Of a DNA stretch of 64,000 bases, positions 44,840 to 52,172 are shown piece by piece (position 1 is the stretch's first letter; the number at the start of each line of letters is the position of its first letter). The translations under genes were made by a program, and so were the position numbers. The notes beneath the pieces are model-generated. The model was not told where the DNA came from and did no database searches. It worked only from the letters and a program-made list of their open reading frames with translations. The DNA is taken from NCBI RefSeq assembly GCF_003363265.1, contig NZ_QRBF01000001.1, forward strand, positions 124,001-188,000, written 5' to 3'. Origin of the DNA: Dyella psychrodurans. GTDB taxonomy: Bacteria; Pseudomonadota; Gammaproteobacteria; Xanthomonadales; Rhodanobacteraceae.

Positions 44840-44898
44840 GCAAGCGATGCGCGCCAGCGCACAGCGCCCCAGGACAGGCGCTCGGAATCTGGTTGGAT
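44840..44898 (+). promoter_or_regulatory. Upstream box plus promoter of the exported ankyrin gene
   Basis: Box GCAAGCGATGCGCGCC (44,840-44,855), 15 bp, AGGACA (44,871), 16 bp, TTGGAT (44,893). The start codon at 44,936 lies 37 nt downstream. Spacing and bases closely match the copy at 41,611-41,669. Confidence 0.7.
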
Positions 44899-44935
44899 GG
44901 ACGGGTCACCCCCATTCCTTTCCGGAGTTCCGCCC

Positions 44936-45439
44936 ATGCCCCGTTTTCTCGTTTCCACCACCGTCGCCCTGGCCCTCGGCTTCGTCGCCACGATGGCCGT
45001 CGCCGGCGCGACGCCCAACCCCCAGTCGACTGTGATCGCCCAGGACCTCCGCGCCGCCGCAAACGACATGGTGGACGTTGCGGCGGCCGCTGACGCCCAC
45101 CGCCTGCAAGCCGACATCGCCGACGCGCAGCGCCACGGCGCCGACCCCCTCGCCACCGCCGGCGCCCCGCTCTTGATGGACCTGCTGGGCGACATCGGCG
45201 ACGCATGGAGTCAGCGCAACCACGGCGGGGATTGGGAATACTCAGCCAACGCCGACCCGTCGAGCCATCAGGTCGATGCGGTGAAACTCCTCCTGGCCGA
45301 CGGCGCCAACGCCTGTGCGCCCACCACGCTGGCCGCACCGCGCAACTACGATCAAGTTCCCATGGCCGAGCGCCTGGAGATCGCACGCTTGCTGTCCGCG
45401 GCCGCACCAAACGGCTGCCACGGCGGCCGCGCGCGCTGA
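44936..45439 (+). CDS. Exported ankyrin-like protein
   Basis: The 167-aa product has a clear signal peptide (LVSTTVALALGFVATMAVAGA) and ankyrin-type segments (LQADIADAQRHGADPLATAGAPLLMDL, VKLLLADGANACAPTTL). It should therefore act in the periplasm or outside, unlike most ankyrin proteins here. Two Cys near the end could form a disulfide. It lacks the RRxM tail. Confidence 0.7.
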   Translation: MPRFLVSTTVALALGFVATMAVAGATPNPQSTVIAQDLRAAANDMVDVAAAADAHRLQADIADAQRHGADPLATAGAPLLMDLLGDIGDAWSQRNHGGDWEYSANADPSSHQVDAVKLLLADGANACAPTTLAAPRNYDQVPMAERLEIARLLSAAAPNGCHGGRAR

Positions 45440-45495
45440 CGGAGGCCACAAACAACCGCGCCCACCAAGCGAACCACCCGAGGAACCCAACAGCC

Positions 45496-45600
45496 ATGTC
45501 CCCCGTCAAAGATTTCTGGATCCGCATCAGCGTCGGCGGTCTGGTCACCGCCTTTGTCTTCGCCGCGCTGTCCTTCGCCCCCGTTGGAGCCGGTGCATGA
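45496..45600 (+). CDS. 34-aa single-pass membrane peptide
   Basis: The peptide MSPVKDFWIRISVGGLVTAF continues with a hydrophobic helix and overlaps the next gene by ATGA. AGGAACC lies upstream. Overlap and hydrophobicity support it; function unknown. Confidence 0.5.
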   Translation: MSPVKDFWIRISVGGLVTAFVFAALSFAPVGAGA

Positions 45601-45773
45601 CCACCGCCACGCCCGTCCTCGACTCGTTCCTCCAATGCGCCGCAAGCGCCCACCGGCGGCATGAGGCGCTGGAGCGAATCATCGAGGTGCTTCTCCATTC
45701 GGATCCGTCGTCCGCCCCTCCCACGGAACCGACGGGCCACACCGAGGCCCAAGCGCCCGTCGTTACAGGGTGA
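45597..45773 (+). CDS. 58-aa protein of unknown function
   Basis: The product begins MTTATPVLDSFLQCAASAHR, forms one amphipathic helix and ends in a Pro/Thr-rich tail. It overlaps the upstream membrane peptide by 4 bp and the convergent pilin gene by 11 bp. It could be a small partner of the membrane peptide. Confidence 0.45.
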   Translation: MTTATPVLDSFLQCAASAHRRHEALERIIEVLLHSDPSSAPPTEPTGHTEAQAPVVTG

Positions 45774-46215
45774 TCTCCACCGTGACGGTATCGCGGTACG
45801 TGCCGAGCGGCGCTTGTTGGTTGCCGTCCAGGCGCGCGCGGAAGGGCAGGTCCATCGGCACCAGCGCGGACGTGGATGTGCCCACCAAGGGATGGGCCGC
45901 GTCCCATGGGCCGCCGGCGGCGCTTTGCAAGCGGTAGGTCAGGCGCGCGCCCTCCGGTCCCGTGAGCACCGTGCCGCCCTGAATGGGCACCACGCGGGCG
46001 ACGGCGCCCTTGGTGCAGCGCAGGCGCACCGTGCCCGGCGCCGACACCGGACCATCGCCAGGCGTCACAAGTGGCAGCACGGGCGAATCGATCGTATCCA
46101 CATGACATGAGGCCACCACCGTCGCCGTGACGGTGAACGTTGCGACGGCCGATGCCGCGAAGGCCGGTGCGGTGCAAGCGAGGCAGGCCACTCCGATGGC
46201 CGCTGTCCAGTTCAT
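45763..46215 (-). CDS. SCPU-domain pilin, third copy
   Basis: The 150-aa product has a signal peptide (ending AFAASA) and an SCPU domain with paired Cys (VASCHVDT, LRCTKGA) and the final strand TYRDTVTVEITL. It is the only pilin on the minus strand. GAGGGT at 46,245-46,250 (read as its -10) lies 30 nt before the start, and GGAGGACC forms the ribosome site. Confidence 0.85.
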   Translation of the reverse strand: MNWTAAIGVACLACTAPAFAASAVATFTVTATVVASCHVDTIDSPVLPLVTPGDGPVSAPGTVRLRCTKGAVARVVPIQGGTVLTGPEGARLTYRLQSAAGGPWDAAHPLVGTSTSALVPMDLPFRARLDGNQQAPLGTYRDTVTVEITL

Positions 46216-46274
46216 GTGCGGGTCCTCCGCATCCGTGGTGGGACACCCTCAGGAAAGCACAAACGTCCCACACC

Positions 46275-46358
46275 GCAAGCGATGCGGGCTCGAAGTTGTG
46301 CGCCCCCTCTCAGCCCGGGCACACTCCCTACAGAATCGGCCGGCGCGGCCGATTGGGT
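46275..46358 (+). promoter_or_regulatory. Upstream box and weak promoter of the 46,385 gene
   Basis: Box GCAAGCGATGCGGGCT (46,275-46,290) lies between two divergent genes. A TTGGGT at 46,353 could be the -10 for the plus-strand gene 27 nt downstream; no good -35 is present. The box might serve the divergent pilin instead. Confidence 0.4.
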
Positions 46359-46384
46359 GGCACACACACAGGGGACACAACGGA

Positions 46385-47266
46385 ATGCGCAGCACAGGAG
46401 TTGGGGCTATGGCCCTTGTCGGGCTGATGGCCACAGCGGCCGCGGTCCATGGGCAGGATCTCGAAGCGCCGCAATGCGGCTCCACGGTGAACGTCGCCTG
46501 GGGCGACCCGGCCGCCGTCGTCAGCGACATCGACCGGCTGAGGCAAACCCACGTCAAAGAGATCGTCGAGCGCAATCCGTGCACGCCCGTCACGGACGTG
46601 TGCCGCGATGGAGGGACGGCGACGGCGCCCCAACACACATGGACCTTCAACCAGGCCGAACAACTGGTGCGCGTGATGGGGCCGCCCATGCGGTTCGGCC
46701 TCGACCACAGCGTCTGGACCTACACCTACCAAGGGACCCGACGGTACCCCACCGCCGCCTCCGAGGACGGCGCGCCGCCCGTGCCCACGCTGCTGGGGCA
46801 GGCCGACACCAACGGCGCGGTGACCACCGTCTCCTACGCGCCGAACGGACAGGGGCTGATGCAGCGGGTGTACCGCGCCGGCTATCTCTCCGATGAAGTC
46901 CTCCAAGTCGGGGGCGCCGCCGAGCGCATCGACTGCGTCTACGAGCGGGTGGGCCCGAACAACACCTACACCCGCGTCACCCAGGACGTGACCAAAGGGG
47001 ACGATCGCAGCAAGCAGTACGTCGAGGAGGTCCGCACCTACAACGACAAGGCGCTGCTCATCGCGCGGATGAACACCAACCAGCACGCGTGGCGAAACAT
47101 CGGTTCCTTCAGCGACATGCTGCCCACCACCGATGAGACCTACGCATACACCGCGTTCGACGCGAAGGGGAACTGGACGGCCCGCAAGGAATGCTGGAGC
47201 GCGACGATCAGCGGCGCGCGCCGGAACTGGTGCACGACCCGAACGCGCGCGATCACGTACTGGTGA
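46385..47266 (+). CDS. Exported protein with YD-like C-terminal motif
   Basis: The 293-aa product has a signal peptide (GAMALVGLMATAAAVHGQD) and a C-terminal part with YTAFDAKGNWTARKECW and TRAITYW, which resembles single YD/RHS-type beta elements. Six or more Cys suggest disulfides outside the cytosol. Function unknown. Confidence 0.65.
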   Translation: MRSTGVGAMALVGLMATAAAVHGQDLEAPQCGSTVNVAWGDPAAVVSDIDRLRQTHVKEIVERNPCTPVTDVCRDGGTATAPQHTWTFNQAEQLVRVMGPPMRFGLDHSVWTYTYQGTRRYPTAASEDGAPPVPTLLGQADTNGAVTTVSYAPNGQGLMQRVYRAGYLSDEVLQVGGAAERIDCVYERVGPNNTYTRVTQDVTKGDDRSKQYVEEVRTYNDKALLIARMNTNQHAWRNIGSFSDMLPTTDETYAYTAFDAKGNWTARKECWSATISGARRNWCTTRTRAITYW

Positions 47267-47297
47267 TCCCACGCCGTCGTGTGGGATGTCCTGGACC

Positions 47298-47408
47298 TCA
47301 CGGAGGCGCGCGCCTCCGTTGAGCCCGCCAGCGCCGCACGACCGAAGCGACGGCGGTGGTCAGCGCGAGCGCAAGGGCGAACGACCACGAATCCACGAGG
47401 AGCGTCAC
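47298..47408 (-). CDS. 36-aa membrane peptide
   Basis: A GTG start overlaps the stop of the next upstream minus gene (GTGA). The peptide has one hydrophobic helix (SWSFALALALTTAVASVV) and a very basic end (RRWRAQRRRAPP). The pair of tiny coupled membrane peptides resembles lysis or membrane-regulator pairs in layout only. Confidence 0.45.
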   Translation of the reverse strand: MTLLVDSWSFALALALTTAVASVVRRWRAQRRRAPP

Positions 47409-47575
47409 GGCGTTCCCCGTGGTCGCCCGATCTCTTCGAACACCACGCCGGCCAGAGCGCCGATCATGAGCGCCAGGATGCCCCACGTCAGGTGGGACAG
47501 GGACAGCACGCAAAAGAGCACCACGCCGACGCTGGCGAGCAGAACGACGAACAGGATGTTGAGGAAGGCGGTCAT
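47405..47575 (-). CDS. 56-aa membrane protein, possibly leaderless
   Basis: The product has two hydrophobic helices (FLNILFVVLLASVGVVLF and LTWGILALMIGALAGVVF). Its ATG lies only 6 nt after the -10 TAGGGT of a good promoter, so the mRNA would begin at or next to the start codon. It overlaps the next small gene by 4 bp. Confidence 0.5.
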   Translation of the reverse strand: MTAFLNILFVVLLASVGVVLFCVLSLSHLTWGILALMIGALAGVVFEEIGRPRGTP

Positions 47576-47581
47576 CCCGTC

Positions 47582-47609
47582 ACCCTAACGGCCGGAGGCC
47601 GATCGGCAA
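47582..47609 (-). promoter_or_regulatory. Minus-strand promoter of the small membrane gene pair
   Basis: On the minus strand TTGCCG and TAGGGT are separated by 16 bp. The ATG follows 6 nt after the -10. Confidence 0.6.
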
Positions 47610-47641
47610 GGGCTGCGCTGACAACACACACGGCCCCCACC

Positions 47642-47710
47642 GCAAGCCATGCGCGCCGCCCCGCAGTTTGGCGTTTCCGACGTTGCCGACGGACCCGGCG
47701 CGGGTAGGGT
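47642..47710 (+). promoter_or_regulatory. Upstream box plus promoter of the 47,739 gene
   Basis: Box GCAAGCCATGCGCGCC (47,642-47,657), 25 bp, TTGCCG (47,683), 16 bp, TAGGGT (47,705). The box-to-35 gap is about one helical turn longer than in the 41,611 and 44,840 copies. The start codon lies 28 nt after the -10. Confidence 0.65.
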
Positions 47711-47738
47711 GAATGAACCCCGCGCCCGGCCCATTGTC

Positions 47739-48098
47739 ATGAACCCAACGTCACCCGCCGTCCACCAGACTGTTTCGTTGTGTCCTTCGTTGTGCCCGCC
47801 GCCGCCCCAACCCGACGATCAGGGCTTTATGGAGATGACACAATATTGGTGCGCCAGTGTGTTGCGCCGACACCACCGATGGCTCCACCGATTGCGTCGC
47901 TACGGGCTCCTCCCCAATGACGAATCCGTGGGCCTTACCGTGAAGGTGCGGTCAGGAATCGGTCACGTGGTCACCATCGACGATCACATGATCGAAGCCG
48001 GCCGTCGGGCCGTGCAGGCGCGGTGGGACCGCCGGCACCTGTACCGCGCAGCACGCGTCCAATCCACCCCACCCGAAGTCCAGCGCCGGAGGATGTGA
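47739..48098 (+). CDS. RRRM-tailed protein, first of a tandem pair
   Basis: The 119-aa product has a basic helical middle (RRHHRWLHRLRRYGLLPND) and ends VQARWDRRHLYRAARV ... VQRRRM. The next gene encodes a paralogue with the same middle and end. The ATG at 47,739 is chosen because the promoter -10 at 47,705 lies inside the longer open frame. Function unknown. Confidence 0.62.
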   Translation: MNPTSPAVHQTVSLCPSLCPPPPQPDDQGFMEMTQYWCASVLRRHHRWLHRLRRYGLLPNDESVGLTVKVRSGIGHVVTIDDHMIEAGRRAVQARWDRRHLYRAARVQSTPPEVQRRRM

Positions 48099-48100
48099 CG

Positions 48101-48466
48101 ATGACCGTTCCCCACACTCACGTGCCCGCATGGGATCGGCGCAGCCGAAAGCACGGGGCGTTCCAAAGTCCCCACACCCGCACCTCAGTGCAGGATACGA
48201 CTGTGAACGGATGTCTCGTGCTGGATGGCATGGGCACTCTGGGCCGCGATCATCGATATCATCGATGGAAGCACAAGTTCACCCGCCGCGCCCAGCGTGC
48301 CGGTCTTCCGCGAGCGCATGATGGATGGGCGCGCGACTTCGACGAACTGGGCGCATGGGAGCGCGTCGGTCGCCAGGTTGTCCAAGCCCGCTGGGATCGA
48401 CGCCGATTGGAGCGGTCGGCGCGCGGCGGGAACGCGCCTCACGTGGTTCAACGCCGCCGCATGTGA
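48101..48466 (+). CDS. RRRM-tailed protein, second of a tandem pair
   Basis: The 121-aa product aligns with its neighbour in HRWKHKFTRRAQRAGLP and in the C-terminus VVQARWDRRRLERSARG ... VVQRRRM; the N-terminal third differs. It starts 2 bp after the first gene, whose GGAGGATG codons form its ribosome site. Its own tail codons (CGC CGC CGC ATG TGA) do not. Function unknown. Confidence 0.62.
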   Translation: MTVPHTHVPAWDRRSRKHGAFQSPHTRTSVQDTTVNGCLVLDGMGTLGRDHRYHRWKHKFTRRAQRAGLPRAHDGWARDFDELGAWERVGRQVVQARWDRRRLERSARGGNAPHVVQRRRM

Positions 48467-48771
48467 CCGACCCAAGGTCCCACACCCAGCGCGCACCGCA
48501 CGCCACCAACGAAAACGCCGCCCCTCGCGGAGCGGCGGTCGGAGGTCGGTCATCCATGATGACGTGGGGCCCCACGTCGGCGCCAAGACATTCCGGCGCT
48601 GGTATTGACGCATAGGTGCGCCGTGAATGCACCTTCACGGGCCGGCGCACACTGTGCCCCAAGCGGCTGCGGTAAACTGCGGCAAGAGGCCCTGGGGAGG
48701 GCTTCACCGGGACTTCACGTGATTCCCGGTGTCATCCATCTTTCACGCGTGGGCACCTTGGGGAGGGCGGC
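48467..48771 (+). other. Intergenic region before the MASE1 gene
   Basis: It holds a GC-rich hairpin (48,516-48,537) that may be a terminator, a TAAACT possible -10 near 48,673, and a dyad at 48,705-48,731. No convincing coding frame is seen. Confidence 0.5.
48705..48731. promoter_or_regulatory. Dyad upstream of the MASE1 gene
   Basis: CACCGGGA and TCCCGGTG form 8-bp arms around an 11-bp spacer containing CACGTG, 41 bp before the start codon. This could be an operator or an mRNA hairpin. Confidence 0.45.
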
Positions 48772-50442
48772 ATGCAGGGCAGGGGACAAGCCACAGGAAT
48801 GGCCCGCTTCGTCGCGATCGCCGCAAGTTACTGCGCCGCCCTGATCCTCTTCCGTCACGTCAGTCTCCCCAACTGGTTCGTCCTCACCGGATTCCACCTC
48901 GCGGTGTTGTTGCTGGTGCCGTATCGGTATTGGCCGGCGCTGATGGCGGGCGACACCGCGCGGTTGGCGTACATCAGCGCGACGTGTTACGAGCAGTTCG
49001 GACTCCTCTGGGCGCTGGTCAACCTCGTCCCATCGATCGCCTACTACGCGCCGCTGGTCTGGCTCTTTCGCGAGCGCTGGGGGCTCGGCCCCACGCGGCG
49101 CACCACCAACGTGCCCGGCCTGGTGCTCTGCGCGTTGCTCACCTCCCTGGTCGCCATGGGCGTGATCATCGGCCAGATCCTGATCACCCCGAAGCCGCCG
49201 GGCTACGTGCTGCATTACGGCGAACTCATCGCGCGCCTGACTCTGGGCAACTTCCTCGGCGCGTTGACCATCGCGCCCATCGCCCTGGTCGGGGCGCAGG
49301 TGGCGCGCGCCGCCGGATGGGCGCACGCGGGTTCGCTCACAGCACGAATCGGTCGCATCGGCCGCGCGCTGGCCGACAGCCGCCTCACCTACGACGCCGT
49401 GTTGATGGGCGGCCCCTTGTTGCTGTTTTTGGTCGCGGTGGGTCTGCGCTACGAGCACGCCCGATCCTTGGTGCAAATGGCCATGTTTTTCGTGGTGGTG
49501 TGGCTCGCCCTTCGGCACGGCTGGCGGGGCGCGGCGGTGGGCGGCACGATGGCGAGCATCGCCATCGCGGTGCTGATGCCCGACACGGTCGACCACGGCA
49601 CGCTGCAGGCGCAGGCGCTTCTCGCGATGGCCATCACCACCATGCTGCTCGTCGGCGCCCGCATCGCCGCGTTGGACGGACGGGCCGCCCAGGAGCAACA
49701 GGACCTGCGCCAGGCGCTGGCCCTGGCCCAGCGCAACGCGCACATGGGCGAGGCGCATCTGCGCTCCACCGCCCTGGCATTGACCCAGATCAACGACTCC
49801 GTCCACCGCGCCTTCGCGCTGCTGCTCGGGCGCCTGCGCCACTTGCAGCCGGCGGTCGACGAGGCCGGGTACCGCCGGCACGTGGCCGGCACGCAGGAGC
49901 AGATCTACCTCCTCTCCGACAGCCTGCACCCGGTGGCGCTGCGCGAACGCGGCCTGCCCAACGCGCTGCGGGAAGGGCCGATTGCTCGGATGCTCGCCGA
50001 GGCGGGCGCCGTCTACTGGGCCGACACACGCGGGCCCGTCAGCGCCCTGGCGCCGGCGCTGCACGCCGCCCTCTACCGCATCGTGGGCGAGATCATCGCC
50101 GCGCGCTGCGCCACCGAATCCTTCTCCGACTTCCACGTGCGCGTCCGCTGCGGGCGGGGCCGTGCGCACGGCGGGCGCTTGTGGGCGGTGGTGCAAGTGG
50201 ACGCCCGGCGCCACCCGGTTCGGGCGCATCACGTGCGATTTGATGATCTCAATCCCCGCCTGCGCCAGGCGGTGAGCGGCGTTGGTCCCCAGGCCATCAG
50301 CGACCGGGCCGCGACCTTCGAGGGGTGGGTGCGCGAGCGCCCCATCCGCGAGGGCGTGCGCATCTCCGCGCTGCTGATCAACCCCGGCACGCCGGGGGTG
50401 ATGGCCCCCGACGTGTCCGTGCGGCGCGCTACGGGCCTTTGA
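48772..50442 (+). CDS. MASE1-type membrane sensor with degenerate kinase core
   Basis: The 556-aa product has an N-terminal MASE1-like domain of about eight membrane helices (residues about 10-300), a coiled coil, a region resembling a HisKA_3 helix pair (INDSVHRAFALLLGRLRHL; LSDSLHPVALRERGL), and a C-terminal region in the place of the ATPase. The N box is reduced to LYRIVGEIIAAR without the Asn, and no DxGxG or GxGL motif follows. It probably senses a small molecule but may not autophosphorylate. GGGGAGGGCGGC supports the start. Confidence 0.72.
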   Translation: MQGRGQATGMARFVAIAASYCAALILFRHVSLPNWFVLTGFHLAVLLLVPYRYWPALMAGDTARLAYISATCYEQFGLLWALVNLVPSIAYYAPLVWLFRERWGLGPTRRTTNVPGLVLCALLTSLVAMGVIIGQILITPKPPGYVLHYGELIARLTLGNFLGALTIAPIALVGAQVARAAGWAHAGSLTARIGRIGRALADSRLTYDAVLMGGPLLLFLVAVGLRYEHARSLVQMAMFFVVVWLALRHGWRGAAVGGTMASIAIAVLMPDTVDHGTLQAQALLAMAITTMLLVGARIAALDGRAAQEQQDLRQALALAQRNAHMGEAHLRSTALALTQINDSVHRAFALLLGRLRHLQPAVDEAGYRRHVAGTQEQIYLLSDSLHPVALRERGLPNALREGPIARMLAEAGAVYWADTRGPVSALAPALHAALYRIVGEIIAARCATESFSDFHVRVRCGRGRAHGGRLWAVVQVDARRHPVRAHHVRFDDLNPRLRQAVSGVGPQAISDRAATFEGWVRERPIREGVRISALLINPGTPGVMAPDVSVRRATGL

Positions 50443-50884
50443 GGTTGCAGTCCACCGGATCGCAGGCGAGCGCCGACTGAGCGGCCGTCAGCGCCGTCGT
50501 GCCATCGGCCAACGGGGTGGCCGTGACCGTCGTGGCGCCGTCGTTGTAGACCGTGGTCGGCGCGGCCGTTGGCGACGCACTCGACGGAGCGGCCGGCGCT
50601 TGCTGCGGGGTCGCCACTTGCTGGGAGAAGGCGCCGATGGGCAACGTGATGTACTGCCCCGAGGCGGTGCCGACCGCGCCCAGGACGTGCCCGGACACAT
50701 CGTTGACTTGGATGTAGCGCACCCCGCCGATTGCAAAGACATAGACGTGCCAGTTCGGGTTGGTCGAGACATCCGAGGTGTTCGGGGCGCTTTGGCCCAA
50801 TCCGGTGGCGGGCTGGGCGGCCCACGCTTCGCTGGCACAACCAAAAACGCACATCATCGCCACAAGCGCGTGCGTGATTTTCAT
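50429..50884 (-). CDS. Exported protein of unknown function
   Basis: The 151-aa product has a signal peptide (HALVAMMCVFGCASEAWAAQ), a beta-rich region (NWHVYVFAIGGVRYIQVNDVSG) and a Pro/Ala/Thr-rich C-terminus with two Cys. It overlaps the convergent MASE1 gene by 14 bp. AAAGGGGA is a good ribosome site. Confidence 0.6.
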   Translation of the reverse strand: MKITHALVAMMCVFGCASEAWAAQPATGLGQSAPNTSDVSTNPNWHVYVFAIGGVRYIQVNDVSGHVLGAVGTASGQYITLPIGAFSQQVATPQQAPAAPSSASPTAAPTTVYNDGATTVTATPLADGTTALTAAQSALACDPVDCNLKGP

Positions 50885-51061
50885 AAACACGTCCCCTTTG
50901 AGTTGGTGTGGTGAAAGTGGAATCCGTCCGTGGAGCGCCCAGTGTGCACCACGCTCCGTGGCGGTGGCGCGTGACCATCGCCACGGTGGAGCACATCGGG
51001 ACGGACGTGACGCCGATGTGAAGCCGTGGTATCCAACAGAGAACCGCCAAGGGAGCCTGTC

Positions 51062-51586
51062 ATGGACGCGATCGCGATGCTCCACCAGCACCTCACCGCC
51101 GTCGCCGCGCAGCACGGCATGGAGGCGACGCTGCACGGGCACAAGCACTGGGTGCCGGCTACCACGGACGAGTCCGCGTATTGGGACGACGGACGTCTCC
51201 TCAAACTCACCCCCGCCGGGGTGCCCAGCCGGCCGCTCCTGGAACTGGAGCAGGACGGCCAGGGCGTGGTGCGCATCTACAAGCACCGGGAATCCGATCT
51301 CACCGCCGCGTTCAAAGGCCGCGCGGTCACCTTCGACTGGGTCGTGGCCTTCATCGCCGCCAACGCCGATGCGGCCCGGCGCCTGAGCGGGCGGGGCGCC
51401 CCAAGCGAACCCCGCGAGCGGACCCATGTCCTTCCCACGCCCACGGCGCCCGCCGCAGGCTCGTGGGAGATCCTGCAGGCCGAACGGCACCAGGTGGCCT
51501 GCGCCTGCCAAGGGCGCAACGACGCCTGCGCCCGGTGCGACGGCCGCGGAACGTATCAGGTGGACGGCCTGGGCAACCCTGTCTGA
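51062..51586 (+). CDS. Protein with C-terminal DnaJ-like zinc motif
   Basis: The 174-aa product ends in CACQGRNDACARCDGRGTY, matching the C-x-C-x-G ... C-x-x-C-x-G-x-G spacing of DnaJ-type zinc ribbons. The N-terminal 100 residues (HLTAVAAQHGMEATLHGHKH) show no known domain. GGGAGCC precedes the start. Function unknown; a zinc-stabilised adaptor is plausible. Confidence 0.6.
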   Translation: MDAIAMLHQHLTAVAAQHGMEATLHGHKHWVPATTDESAYWDDGRLLKLTPAGVPSRPLLELEQDGQGVVRIYKHRESDLTAAFKGRAVTFDWVVAFIAANADAARRLSGRGAPSEPRERTHVLPTPTAPAAGSWEILQAERHQVACACQGRNDACARCDGRGTYQVDGLGNPV

Positions 51587-51617
51587 CGCACCCTCGCTCG
51601 CACAGAGGGACCCAACG

Positions 51618-51633
51618 GCAAGCGATGTGCGGT
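51618..51633 (+). promoter_or_regulatory. Upstream box, distant copy
   Basis: GCAAGCGATGTGCGGT is a degenerate copy of the upstream box, 58 bp before the -35 of the 51,757 gene promoter. Whether it functions at this distance is unclear. Confidence 0.4.
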
Positions 51634-51691
51634 GCATCGCAACGCCGGCACGAGACCGGTTTCTGGCTGTGACGGACACCACGGCCCGCGC

Positions 51692-51719
51692 ACGACGCCA
51701 GAGCGCAGCGGCCTAGGAT
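51692..51719 (+). promoter_or_regulatory. Promoter of the 51,757 HTH gene
   Basis: ACGACG (51,692) and TAGGAT (51,714) are separated by 16 bp. The -35 is poor, the -10 good; the GTG start lies 37 nt downstream. Confidence 0.45.
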
Positions 51720-51756
51720 GGTGAGTCCTCCCACCCGCCTGCGCGAACCCGCCGCC

Positions 51757-52083
51757 GTGACCACCCGACCTATAGCCACCCTGCACGAACTCCACCAGGC
51801 GCGTGTGCCGACGGCGGTGATCGCGTGCGTTCTGGGGGTGCGCGAGACGACCGTGCTGCGGGCGCTGCAAACCCCGCGGGCGACAGAAGGAACCACCGAT
51901 ACCTCCGAAGCGACCGTGGGGCGCGCCCGCTCCGGCTCCAGCGCGCTCGACGCGCCCATCACCGCCCTGTGGTTGGCCGGCCGCAGCGTCCGCGACATCG
52001 CCGACGAGGTCGGGCGCAGCGCGCCCACCATCCGGCGCGCGTTGGTTCGGTTGGGGCTGGCCGAGCCACGCCGCGCCCGCTGA
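51757..52083 (+). CDS. Miniature two-HTH protein
   Basis: The 108-aa product has HTH segments HQARVPTAVIACVLGVRETTVLRAL and LAGRSVRDIADEVGRSAPTIRRAL, like Hin/resolvase-type HTH units but without any catalytic domain. The GTG at 51,757 is preferred over the ATG at 51,718, which falls inside the promoter -10. The gene ends directly at a junction repeat. Confidence 0.65.
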   Translation: MTTRPIATLHELHQARVPTAVIACVLGVRETTVLRALQTPRATEGTTDTSEATVGRARSGSSALDAPITALWLAGRSVRDIADEVGRSAPTIRRALVRLGLAEPRRAR

Positions 52084-52084
52084 A

Positions 52085-52104
52085 CCACACCCGGGCCCAA
52101 GCGC
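52085..52104 (+). repeat. Junction repeat, copy 4
   Basis: CCACACCCGGGCCCAAGCGC starts 1 nt after the HTH gene stop and lies 10 bp before the -35 of the next promoter. Confidence 0.75.
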
Positions 52105-52113
52105 GTGGGGACC

Positions 52114-52141
52114 TTGGCAAGCGGGGAAAACCTCCTAGGGT
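52114..52141 (+). promoter_or_regulatory. Promoter of the 718-aa ankyrin gene
   Basis: TTGGCA (52,114) and TAGGGT (52,136) are separated by 16 bp. The -10 context TAGGGTGAAGGGAAC recurs at other element promoters. The start codon lies 31 nt downstream. Confidence 0.65.
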
Positions 52142-52172
52142 GAAGGGAACACCCTGCACGGAACCCACCCCC

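Noticed and set aside
48715-50232. A 505-codon minus-strand frame opposite the MASE1 gene
   Set aside because: The MASE1 frame has membrane helices and a good ribosome site. The antisense product is His/Gln/Arg-rich shadow sequence.
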